From Bacteroidota bacterium (GTDB lineage Bacteria > Bacteroidota > Bacteroidia > AKYH767-A > OLB10): a stretch of DNA of 64,000 nucleotides. This document shows, piece after piece, positions 43,513 to 52,081 of this stretch. Every line of letters starts with the position of its first letter. Positions within the stretch are counted from its first letter, which is position 1. The position numbers and the translations under genes were made by a program. The stretch is from the NCBI GenBank assembly GCA_016713525.1, contig JADJOZ010000007.1:372001-436000 (forward strand), in the 5' to 3' direction. A model generated the notes under the pieces. The model had not been told where the DNA came from, made no database searches, and saw only the letters and a list, made by a program, of their open reading frames with translations.

Positions 43513-45024
43513 TTGTTTAAAAATATTCTATTCGTATTAATAACAATGTTGGCTTGTTTTAATTTGCCAGCTCAACGAGGAAACATTTGGTGTTTCGGTG
43601 ACAGTGCTGCTTTAAATTTTAGTGGCGGAACTCCGGTTCCAGGATCAAGTTCTGTTGTTTCTAGGGGCTCCTGTGTTTCTATTTCTGATGCCAATGGTGA
43701 TTTGTTGTTTTATGCAAACACAGATGGAAATAGCGGTGGGTTTTTTTCCGGTTTAATATGGAATAGAAATCATAATTTGATGATTGGTGGGGACTCAGTT
43801 GCAGGGACAGCTTGGTACCAGGAAATGGTAATCATTCCAAATCCTGCAGATGACTCCAGTTATTATCTTTTCTCTGTTGGAGTAACATATCAATTTGGGT
43901 TGATGTACTCACTCATAGACATGCGAGGTGATGGTGGTTTGGGAGCCGTCACACAAAAAAATGTGCAGTTGATGAATATTTTAATGGTAGATTGCATTTT
44001 AGCTATCAAACATGGAAATGGCCGGGATTGGTGGTTGCTGGTGAAGCCCTCACCAGTTGGTCAACCGGTATATAACAACACTTGGTATCCTTTCCTAATA
44101 TCCCCAACAGGAATTACAGCCATGCCTTATAAAAATTTAGGTAGTTTAAATGGAACGGCGGGCGCACAATTATCAGTATCTTCAGACGGATCAAAAATTT
44201 GTTTCAACAATTGGGGGGGCTTAATCGAGCTCTTTAACTTTGATCGTTGTACAGGAATTATATCATCTGTTAATACTATAGAGCCACAACTGACAGTTGG
44301 GCCATACCCAATGTACTGGTCGAGTGCATTCTCTTTATCAGGTAGATACTTGTATGTAAGTTCTTCCACGGTCCCATGGAGTCGATTATATCAATTTGAC
44401 ACCTGGGCTGCTAATATTGCAGCTACCAAGACATTGCTATGGCAAACTGCAGTTCCTCCGTACACCATCGGAGCATTGAAAAGGGGGCCAGACGAAAAAA
44501 TATATATCAGTTGTGCTTGGATTCAACCAAATGGAGGCTACCAATACCCTTATGATTCCACCATGTACTACGCTGAAAACATGAACCTCAGTGTTATTAA
44601 CTCACCGGATTCAGCAGGTGTAGCCTGCGACTTCCAACCCTGGAGTTTTTACCTTGGCGGTAAACGTACTTACTGGGGTCTCCCCAATAATCCCGATTAC
44701 GACTTACCTGCTCTGGCAGGCAGTCTGTGTGATACGCTGGTGGGGATTGGTGACGTGCCTGTTCAGGAGCAACAGCCTAATTTGTATGTCTATTATTCAC
44801 CTCAGTGGCAAACTGCGTTTATTAATGCAAACCAGTTGAAAGGGACAAGTGGCAAGTTGCAAGTGTTTGATGTTATTGGTAATCTGGTATTCGAAGAAAA
44901 CACGAAGTTTAATCCACCTTACTACACAAAAAATCTGAACTTGACTTCATTAGCCAAAGGGATGTATGTGGTAACCCTTGAAGCAGGCGGGCAGCGGTTG
45001 GTGAAAAAGTTTGTTGTGGAGTAG
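43513..45024 (+). CDS. B1: T9SS-secreted propeller-like protein (WCFGDSA family)
   Basis: Seen: 503 residues from a TTG start 6 nt after A1; no upstream ATG fits, and B3 has the same arrangement. A signal peptide ends LPAQ. It is followed by GNIWCFGDSAALNF, akin to the NIWYFGxxAGLDF start found in many Bacteroidota T9SS proteins, then NGDLLFYAN and repeated blades. The conserved block CDFQPWSFYLGGKRTYWGLP follows. The last 80 residues form a sorting-domain-like unit ending GMYVVTLEAGGQRLVKKFVVE. That unit lacks the usual YPNP start. The body is nearly the same as B3, but the terminal unit matches B2, so the gene is a mosaic. Function is not known. Confidence 0.83.
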   Translation: MFKNILFVLITMLACFNLPAQRGNIWCFGDSAALNFSGGTPVPGSSSVVSRGSCVSISDANGDLLFYANTDGNSGGFFSGLIWNRNHNLMIGGDSVAGTAWYQEMVIIPNPADDSSYYLFSVGVTYQFGLMYSLIDMRGDGGLGAVTQKNVQLMNILMVDCILAIKHGNGRDWWLLVKPSPVGQPVYNNTWYPFLISPTGITAMPYKNLGSLNGTAGAQLSVSSDGSKICFNNWGGLIELFNFDRCTGIISSVNTIEPQLTVGPYPMYWSSAFSLSGRYLYVSSSTVPWSRLYQFDTWAANIAATKTLLWQTAVPPYTIGALKRGPDEKIYISCAWIQPNGGYQYPYDSTMYYAENMNLSVINSPDSAGVACDFQPWSFYLGGKRTYWGLPNNPDYDLPALAGSLCDTLVGIGDVPVQEQQPNLYVYYSPQWQTAFINANQLKGTSGKLQVFDVIGNLVFEENTKFNPPYYTKNLNLTSLAKGMYVVTLEAGGQRLVKKFVVE

Positions 45025-45255
45025 TCCAAAGATTTGGGTATCTATCCTAATACTGCGAAAGGTAAAATCTATTTTGATCGAATTTTATCACCGCTCACCA
45101 TAGTCAAATTATTTGATGCATCGGGCAGACAAATAATATCCTGCGCTGCAACTAATGAAATAGACATAAGGGGATTGGAGGATGGATTTTATGTTTTGAT
45201 GGTTATTGAAGATCAAACAAATATATTCTATAAAAATGTGGTAATAATAAAGTAA
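45025..45255 (+). pseudogene. Orphan T9SS type A sorting domain, in frame behind the B1 stop codon
   Basis: Seen: directly after the B1 TAG, in the same frame, the DNA reads SKDLGIYPNTAKGKIYFDRI, then VKLFDASGRQIISC, DIRGLEDGFYVLMV, and ends KNVVIIK-stop. This is a canonical type A C-terminal domain (YPN start, LFDxxGR turn, GFYVLxV). It has no signal peptide and no plausible start of its own. Inference: it is the original C-terminus of B1, displaced when a B2-like terminal segment with its stop codon was copied in. Stop-codon readthrough to give a protein with two terminal domains cannot be excluded. Confidence 0.75.
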
Positions 45256-45302
45256 ATGAGAAAAAACTCTTGAGTGCAAGATTGCCATTTAAAATAGCTA
45301 AG

Positions 45303-46814
45303 ATGAAATATTTGTGGATAATAATCTTTTGTTTTGCGTTAGGCACAGCAGAATCACAAAATCGAAATTCTATCTGGTGCTTTGGCGACAGTGCTGCCAT
45401 AGATTTTTCATCAGGTATTGCAACACCAATAAGTAGCGGTATGGATGGAAGGGGCAGTTGTGCAACCATAGCAAATGAAAGTGGAGACCTTCTCTTTTAT
45501 GCTGCAACAATGTCGGCTTATTCTACAACTTTGGCGTATTCAACTTTTATATTTGATCAAAATCATAATATAATGCTAAATGGAGATTCAATTTTTGGGA
45601 AAGGTTGGTATCAGGAATTGGTAATTGTACCAAATCCTGCCAATGATAGTACATACTATTTGTTTTCTATCGGAGTCACAGGAAATGATTTTGGCCTTAA
45701 ATACAGCATCATAGACATGCGCCTGAACGGGGGGCTTGGAGCTGTTACTGTTAAAAATGTGCAACTACAAAGCTTTGCTATGGTTGATTGCATGAATGCT
45801 GTTAAACATGGTAATGGCAGAGATTGGTGGTTGATTTTTAGAAAATCTGATTTTCCAACGTTCACATCTAATAATGATTTTTACTCATATTTAATAACTC
45901 CAAATGGTATTCAGAATTTCTCAGTTCAATCCATCGGAGAGCAAAACAGAACCAATTTAGGGAATATCAAATTTTCAAGTCACGGTGATAAAATGGTATT
46001 CAGTAGCATAGCTGATGTTGTAGAACTATTCGATTTTGACCGATGCACTGGCTTGTTAAGTAATCCAATCACCATCGAAGAAGACCCAGGTATGGCTCCT
46101 TACCTCCTAACCTGGAGTTGTGAATTCTCGCCCGATGCTAGTAAGTTGTATGTGACAGCATCACCTTCATCAACAGTTTTATTCCAATACAATTTGAATG
46201 CTCCAAATATAACTTCCAGCAAACAAACATTGTGGTCAATATCGTTTCCACAAGATGCAGGTGGTGGTTTAAAGCGAGCACCGGACAATAAAATATATCT
46301 TTCAACCATTTACTATAACGGAATTAATACTCCTTATCCCTACCCTGATAGCATTTACAATACATACAATATGAACCTATCCGTGATCAACCACCCGGAT
46401 AGTTTAGGTGCGTTGTGCGATTTTCAACCATGGAGTTTTTATCTTGGCGGTAAACGAACATATATTGGCCTCCCCAATAACCCCGATTATGAATTGCCTG
46501 CTCTTGCTGGCAGTCCGTGTGATACGTTGGTAGGAGTGAGTGAAATTTCTTTTCAGGAGGAGCAGTCTAATTTGTATGTCTATTATTCACCTCAGTGGCA
46601 AACGGCCTTCATTAATGCAAACCAGTTGAAAGGGACAAGTAGCAAGTTACAAGTGTTTGATGTTATTGGTAATCTGGTATTCGAAGAAAGCACGAAGTTT
46701 TATCCACCTTACTACACAAAAAATCTGAACTGTACTTCATTAGCCAAAGGGATGTATGTGGTAACCCTTGAAGCAGGCGGGCAGCGGTTAGTGAAGAAGT
46801 TTGTTGTTGAGTAG
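45303..46814 (+). CDS. B2: T9SS-secreted propeller-like protein (WCFGDSA family)
   Basis: Seen: 503 residues from the ATG at 45303. An earlier TTG at 45270 would place 11 extra residues before the signal. The signal peptide ends TAESQ, then NSIWCFGDSAAIDF and SGDLLFYAA. The blades are clearly diverged from B1 and B3 (for example GLKYSIIDMRLNGGLGAV against GLMYSLIDMRGDGGLGAV). The CDFQPWSFYLGGKRTY block and the terminal sorting-like domain (LYVYYSPQWQTAFINANQLK ... KKFVVE) are nearly identical to B1 at the DNA level, including the stop and the following TCC. It is probably a donor or recipient in that exchange. It lies 47 nt after the orphan domain. Confidence 0.83.
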   Translation: MKYLWIIIFCFALGTAESQNRNSIWCFGDSAAIDFSSGIATPISSGMDGRGSCATIANESGDLLFYAATMSAYSTTLAYSTFIFDQNHNIMLNGDSIFGKGWYQELVIVPNPANDSTYYLFSIGVTGNDFGLKYSIIDMRLNGGLGAVTVKNVQLQSFAMVDCMNAVKHGNGRDWWLIFRKSDFPTFTSNNDFYSYLITPNGIQNFSVQSIGEQNRTNLGNIKFSSHGDKMVFSSIADVVELFDFDRCTGLLSNPITIEEDPGMAPYLLTWSCEFSPDASKLYVTASPSSTVLFQYNLNAPNITSSKQTLWSISFPQDAGGGLKRAPDNKIYLSTIYYNGINTPYPYPDSIYNTYNMNLSVINHPDSLGALCDFQPWSFYLGGKRTYIGLPNNPDYELPALAGSPCDTLVGVSEISFQEEQSNLYVYYSPQWQTAFINANQLKGTSSKLQVFDVIGNLVFEESTKFYPPYYTKNLNCTSLAKGMYVVTLEAGGQRLVKKFVVE

Positions 46815-46848
46815 TCCTATAACTTATTTTTAGTAGTTTAGCATAAAT

Positions 46849-47544
46849 ATGTATCTTGCCAGAACTATTGCCTATCAGGCCATGAAATGGGACTCAACTA
46901 TAATTTATAAGGGCGATTCGCTGGATGCGGATTTTGAAGCCTTTTTCGAGAGTCATGACACGACTAATATTGGCAAATTTTACATGGTGGAATCGCTGAT
47001 TGAAAGAGAAACCGATTCGGCAATGGTTATTCTTGAGTCCATTTCACCTGAAAATAATATTGAGACATATCTGATAGAACACTATCAAAGAGAGCGGGAG
47101 ATAGCAGAAAGAAATTATGAACTTTCATCAGCGGATAGTTCATTTTATCTGGAACGTAGTGTTGGAATTCCAACTACTGAAGGAGACGTGTATTATCATG
47201 GGCTGGGTAACCTGTTTATAGAACAGCATGTACCGATTGTGGCTTCACGAATGGGGTTACAACCGCCTATCCCACAGCCCGAGGTAGCTGTTGCTAAAAA
47301 TACTGATTTGGAAATATTTCCAAACCCAACAACAGGTCTTTTGACAATCAGGATCTCAGAACCGCAAATCAAGCTTTCTCACATCGAAATTTATAATTGC
47401 ATGGGAGATTTGGTAATTTCAACCTGGATAGAAAATAATAGTTATCTTTTGGATATGACCACTTATAATCAGGGCATTTACTTTATCAGATGTATGGACC
47501 AATCCAGAAAATATCATACTAAGTCATTCAATCTTCTAAAATAA
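46849..47544 (+). pseudogene. A2: truncated duplicate of the 3' end of A1
   Basis: Seen: 231 codons that match A1 from about 42814 to its stop: the helical domain (FYMVESLIERETDSAMVILE) and the type A sorting domain (LEIFPNPTTGLLTIRIS ... FNLLK). There is no signal peptide, and the beta-helix part is absent, so it could not be exported as it stands. The ATG at 46849 arises at the duplication edge and is probably fortuitous. The match to A1 is patchy: nearly identical over roughly 46980-47370 but clearly more diverged at 46849-46970. B3 follows after 6 nt, exactly as B1 follows A1. Confidence 0.78.
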
Positions 47545-47550
47545 ATTCTA

Positions 47551-49059
47551 TTGGCTAAAAGTATCTCATTTTTGTTAATAGCTATGTTAGCTTGCTTTAA
47601 TTTGACAGCCCAACGAGGAAACATCTGGTGTTTTGGGGACAGTGCTGCTATGGATTTTAATGGAGGAACTCCGGTTCCATCTTCAAGTTCTGTCCTCTCT
47701 CGCGGTTCCTGTGTTTCTATTGCTAACACTAATGGTGATTTGTTGCTTTACGCTCATACAAGGTCCGGTGCTGGTGGAGTTATCACAGGTTTAATTTATA
47801 ATTCCACAAATCAACTTATGATGGATGGAGATTCAATAGCAGGAGGTGGCTGGTACCAGGAAATGGTTATTGTTCCTAATCCAGCTGATGATTCTAGCTA
47901 TTATTTGTTCTCCGTAGGAGTTACGATGCAATTTGGATTGATGTACTCACTCATAGACATGCGAGGTGATGGTGGTCTTGGAGCCGTCACACAAAAAAAT
48001 ATTCAGTTAATGAATATACTGATGGTGGACTGCATTCTGGCCATCAAACATGGAAATGGAAGGGATTGGTGGTTGCTGGTAAAACCCTCACCAGTCGGTC
48101 AACCAACTTACAACAATACCTGGTATCCTTTTTTGATATCGCCAACAGGAATCACAGCCATGCCTTATAAAAATTTAGGAAGTTTGAATGGAACAAATAT
48201 TGGAAAGCTAACACTTTCTCCCGATGGTTCTAAAATTTGTTTCATCAATTTAGGGGGATTAATTGAACTCTATAATTTTGATCGATGTACGGGCTTGTTG
48301 TCGTCAACAAAAAACATAGAGCCCGAATTATCTACCGGCCCTTACCCTTATTACTGGTCTAGCGAATTCTCTATTTCAGGTCGGTATTTGTATGTAAGTT
48401 CATCCACTGTTCCATGGAGTCGTTTATATCAATTTGACACTTGGGCTTCCAATATTGCTGCTACCAAAACATTGCTTTGGCAAACCGCAGTTCCTCCGTA
48501 CACTATTGGAGCCTTGAAAAGAGGACCGGATGAAAAAATATATATCAGTTGTGCATGGGTTCAACCAAATGGAGGTTACCAATACCCGTATGATTCCACC
48601 ATGTACTACACCGAAAACATGAATCTGAGCGTCATCAACTCACCGGACTCATCAGGCATTGCATGCGACTTTCAGCCATGGAGTTTCCACCTTGGCGGTA
48701 AACGCACCTACTGGGGCCTACCCAACAACCCCGATTACGACTTATCCGCACTGGCAGGCAGTCCTTGTGATACGTTGGTTGGAATTGGAGAAACTCCACA
48801 AATTCAGCAAGCTTTCATAAATGTGTTCTACCACTCAGCATGGGGAAAAGCATTCATTAATGCCTCAAATTTGAAAGGCAAAACCGGTAAGCTATTGGTG
48901 TACGATATGCAAGGAAAGGTCATTCACTCGGAATCTCTGAGAATACAGAATAGGTACTACACAAAAGATTTGTCGATGATGGGTAAGGCTGATGGGGTTT
49001 ATCTTGTGGTTTTGGAGACGGAACAGGAGTGGTTGGTTAAGAAATTTGTTGTTGAGTGA
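47551..49059 (+). CDS. B3: T9SS-secreted propeller-like protein (WCFGDSA family)
   Basis: Seen: 502 residues from a TTG start 6 nt after A2. The signal peptide ends NLTAQ, then GNIWCFGDSAAMDFNGG. The body is close to B1 throughout (QKNIQLMNILMVDCILAIKH, SPTGITAMPYKNLGSLNGT, VPWSRLYQFDTWASNIAATK). The terminal 80 residues differ (FYHSAWGKAFINASNLKGKT, YDMQGKVIHSESLRI) and match B4 instead. The conserved seam CDFQPWSFHLGGKRTYWGLP lies just before the change. Probable surface or released T9SS cargo; no enzymatic motif seen. Confidence 0.83.
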   Translation: MAKSISFLLIAMLACFNLTAQRGNIWCFGDSAAMDFNGGTPVPSSSSVLSRGSCVSIANTNGDLLLYAHTRSGAGGVITGLIYNSTNQLMMDGDSIAGGGWYQEMVIVPNPADDSSYYLFSVGVTMQFGLMYSLIDMRGDGGLGAVTQKNIQLMNILMVDCILAIKHGNGRDWWLLVKPSPVGQPTYNNTWYPFLISPTGITAMPYKNLGSLNGTNIGKLTLSPDGSKICFINLGGLIELYNFDRCTGLLSSTKNIEPELSTGPYPYYWSSEFSISGRYLYVSSSTVPWSRLYQFDTWASNIAATKTLLWQTAVPPYTIGALKRGPDEKIYISCAWVQPNGGYQYPYDSTMYYTENMNLSVINSPDSSGIACDFQPWSFHLGGKRTYWGLPNNPDYDLSALAGSPCDTLVGIGETPQIQQAFINVFYHSAWGKAFINASNLKGKTGKLLVYDMQGKVIHSESLRIQNRYYTKDLSMMGKADGVYLVVLETEQEWLVKKFVVE

Positions 49060-49102
49060 TTTTGTTATGTATACATGATTAGAGATTTGTACTTTACAGG
49101 CA

Positions 49103-49121
49103 TCCTCGCCACAGGCGAGGA
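49103..49121. repeat. Perfect hairpin at the 5' edge of A3
   Basis: TCCTCGCC (49103-49110), loop ACA, GGCGAGGA (49114-49121). The homology of A3 to A1 begins immediately to its right, and B3 ends 43 nt to its left. It is therefore a palindrome sitting at a rearrangement junction. Confidence 0.75.
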
Positions 49122-50407
49122 CGATGGTGGTTGCAAAATTGTCCTCAGGCACGAATTTTTGACAACATAATCAGCAATACAGATTTTAATGCTGATGATA
49201 ATTTCAGAGGAATTGATATTTGGAGTTCAGTTCTTACTGATGTAAATTGCAATGATATTACTAATTTAGGAGTAGGCATCAGTTTCTTTGATGATTGCCG
49301 AAATTCTCAATTACGCTCCAATGTTATAACAGAATTCAACCGAGGTGTTTGGTTGAATGGTATCAACGGACAGGGTATGATAAATCTGGTACAAGGAGTT
49401 CAGGAACTACAAATAGTGCTTGGGATAATGAATGGATCTTCAATGACCCTTTAAACAATACGGGTCAATTTAAGGTAGATGGATTAGTTATTGGCGGTCA
49501 ACCAATCAACTGGTACCATCAAGATCTGGATGATCCAGGAATAACCTGGAGTCCTAATCCTTGGAATGGATCTATGGTTCTGCCAGATGATCAAGAAAAC
49601 ACTGCAGGGGCTTCTTGCTATGACGTTTTGAGATTGGCGGGTGACTCCAGAATAGCTAATTTTGGAACTATAGTAGGTGATAGTGCAACATATGGTGAAT
49701 ATAGCGATCAACTTCGTTATCTGGGAAGAAGTACAACTTACGCAATAATGAAAATTGATTCATCAATCATAAATGTAGGTGATTCTTTAGATGTGTATTT
49801 TGAAGCATTCTACGATCAATTGGACACCTCCAACTCAGGAGTTTTTTACAAAATTCAATCGCTGATAGAAACCATCCCTGATTCGGCATTAATACTGATT
49901 GAAGCTATGGTGCCAGAAAATGAACTCGAAGAAAAGCTCCTTGCTTTTTATCAAATCTATTTTGATGCTTTCTATACCGATGACAATTTGTCGAGTACGG
50001 ATTCAGCTGTGGTAATGGAATGGACACAAGGAAACATTGCGCTTTCCGGAAATACACACTTTTATTCTTTAGCAACCATGTTTGAAGAAAAACATCCTGA
50101 ACTTATAAGTTTAAGATCATCAGGAACACCTTCCAATTCGGCGGAAAATTCATTAGTGTATTCAAATGATAATGTTGAAGTTTTCCCAAATCCTGCAGAT
50201 CAGAATGTTACAGTTAAAATGGCAAATTCAAGTTCTGTCATTACTAAGATACAGATCATTAATTCTATGGGAAAAATTGTTGCCACTTATGCACCGGATA
50301 ATTCAACTTATTTACTAAATTTGAAGGGAATTGCTCCGGGATTGTATTTCCTGAAGATTTATTGTCTCAATACAGAGTACAACAAGAAAATTCAAATTAT
50401 CCGCTAG
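49122..50407 (+). pseudogene. A3: truncated, diverged copy of A1 (one frameshift)
   Basis: Seen: homology to A1 starts abruptly with WWLQNC (A1: IWLQNC) and continues through the end of the beta-helix (NFRGIDIWSSVLTDVNCN against SFRGIDIENSQSCDINCN), SAWDNEW, INWYH, the helical domain (FYKIQSLIETIPDSALILIE) and a type A sorting domain (VEVFPNPADQNVTVKM ... KIQIIR). There is no signal peptide or start. The frame breaks near 49395; one more G gives INLVQGSSGTTNSAWDNEW. It is much more diverged from A1 than A2 is. B4 begins at the base after its stop codon. Confidence 0.78.
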
Positions 50408-51928
50408 ATGACCAAAAAATTCTGGTATTTGATATTAACTTTCACATTTTGTTTACCAAATTTGCATGCATTTGCCCAACGTGGTGCCAATTGGTGTTTT
50501 GGTGATAGTGCCGGTATTGATTTTACTGTTGCATCGAGTCCAGTTATTTTTACAAACTCAGTTTTATCAAGGGGAACTGCAGTTTCAATTTCAGACGCTA
50601 CAGGCACATTGCAGCTTTATGCCATGACGGATGCTCAGGAAGCTGGCATAATCTCTGGAATTGTTTTTAATAAAAATCATGAAATGATGCTGAATGGTGA
50701 TTCGCTTGCAGGAAGTGGTTGGTACCATGAAATGGTAATTCTTCCTGACCCTGCAGAGGATTCGCTATTTTATTTATTTTCAATTGGAGTCAGTTACTCC
50801 TATGGATTAAAGTATTCTAAAATAGACTTGAGGGGTGAAAATGGATTGGGTGAAGTGGTGCAGAAAAATGTGTCGTTGTTGGATTCAATTTACATGGTGG
50901 ATGGTTTGACCGCTGTCAAACATGGCAATGGTAGGGATTGGTGGTTGGTAGCTAGAAAATGGGATTATTTTGCTGGATTGCCTTGGGAAAATAATGAATG
51001 GTACGTCTACTTAATTTCTAATAATGGTATAACAATGATACCTATTCAAAACGTTGGTTCCATGAATAGTACCAATAATGGAAGGCTTTACTTTGATCCA
51101 ACCGGAAATAAAATGGTATTTATAAATGGTATTTCTCTGATTGAATTATACGATTTTAATCGCTGTACCGGAGAGGTAACCAACCCGGTAACTATTGAGC
51201 AACAGGATTTATTTGGAGTATACCCGCATTATTGGACATGCCAATTTTCATCATCAGGTAGATTCTTATACATCGGGTCAAATAGTGACACGAGTAAACT
51301 ATATCAATTTGACACCTGGACTCCTGCAATAGATTCCACTAAAACCTTATTGTGGCAAACTTCATTTCCAAAATTTACCATGGGAGATTTGAAATTAGCA
51401 CCCGACAATAAAATCTATTTGAGTATGTGTTATGTAGATTCAGCGGGGAATGACTTTCCTTATGCTGCTAACAATTATGCATCATATAACATGAACCTAA
51501 GTGTCATCAACTCGCCAGATTCTGCAGGCATTGCATGCGATTTCCAGCCATGGAGTTTCTATCTTGGCAGTAAACGCACCTACTGGGGCCTCCCTAACAA
51601 CCCAGATTACGACTTACCCGCACTTACAGGCAGTCCGTGTGATACGTTGGTGGGAATCGGTGATGTCCCACAAATACAACAAGCTGTACTAAATGTTTTC
51701 TACCACTCTGCATGGGAGAAAGCATTCATTAATGCTTCTAACTTGAAAGGAAAAACCGGTAAGTTATTGGTTTATGATTTGCAAGGAAAGGTTATTCATT
51801 CAGAGCCACTCAGGATACATAATGGATACTATACTAAAGATCTTTCAATGACAGTATATGAAACTGGGGTATATATAGTTACTATTCATACTGAAGGAGA
51901 AAGATTAGCGAAGAAGTTAACAAAATAA
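50408..51928 (+). CDS. B4: T9SS-secreted propeller-like protein (WCFGDSA family)
   Basis: Seen: 506 residues from an ATG that directly follows the A3 stop (TAGATG). The signal peptide ends LHAFAQ, then GANWCFGDSAGIDF. It is the most diverged body of the four, but it keeps the KHGNGRDWWLVARKW blade motif and the CDFQPWSFYLGSKRTYWGLP block. The terminal domain (FYHSAWEKAFINASNLKGKT) is nearly that of B3 but ends KKLTK rather than KKFVVE. It closes the array; 153 bp without a gene follow before the convergent RlpA gene. Confidence 0.83.
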   Translation: MTKKFWYLILTFTFCLPNLHAFAQRGANWCFGDSAGIDFTVASSPVIFTNSVLSRGTAVSISDATGTLQLYAMTDAQEAGIISGIVFNKNHEMMLNGDSLAGSGWYHEMVILPDPAEDSLFYLFSIGVSYSYGLKYSKIDLRGENGLGEVVQKNVSLLDSIYMVDGLTAVKHGNGRDWWLVARKWDYFAGLPWENNEWYVYLISNNGITMIPIQNVGSMNSTNNGRLYFDPTGNKMVFINGISLIELYDFNRCTGEVTNPVTIEQQDLFGVYPHYWTCQFSSSGRFLYIGSNSDTSKLYQFDTWTPAIDSTKTLLWQTSFPKFTMGDLKLAPDNKIYLSMCYVDSAGNDFPYAANNYASYNMNLSVINSPDSAGIACDFQPWSFYLGSKRTYWGLPNNPDYDLPALTGSPCDTLVGIGDVPQIQQAVLNVFYHSAWEKAFINASNLKGKTGKLLVYDLQGKVIHSEPLRIHNGYYTKDLSMTVYETGVYIVTIHTEGERLAKKLTK

Positions 51929-52081
51929 TTGGCTGATACCAAAATGAGAATTAAATAATAAGTCGAATTACCTAGGAACTGGAGCAAGTACTATTGCATA
52001 TTCAACAGATCAGATTAGCTTGCAGAATAAATTAAACACGACTAACACGAAAACGAGCACTAAAATGTTAGCTAAAATCTA

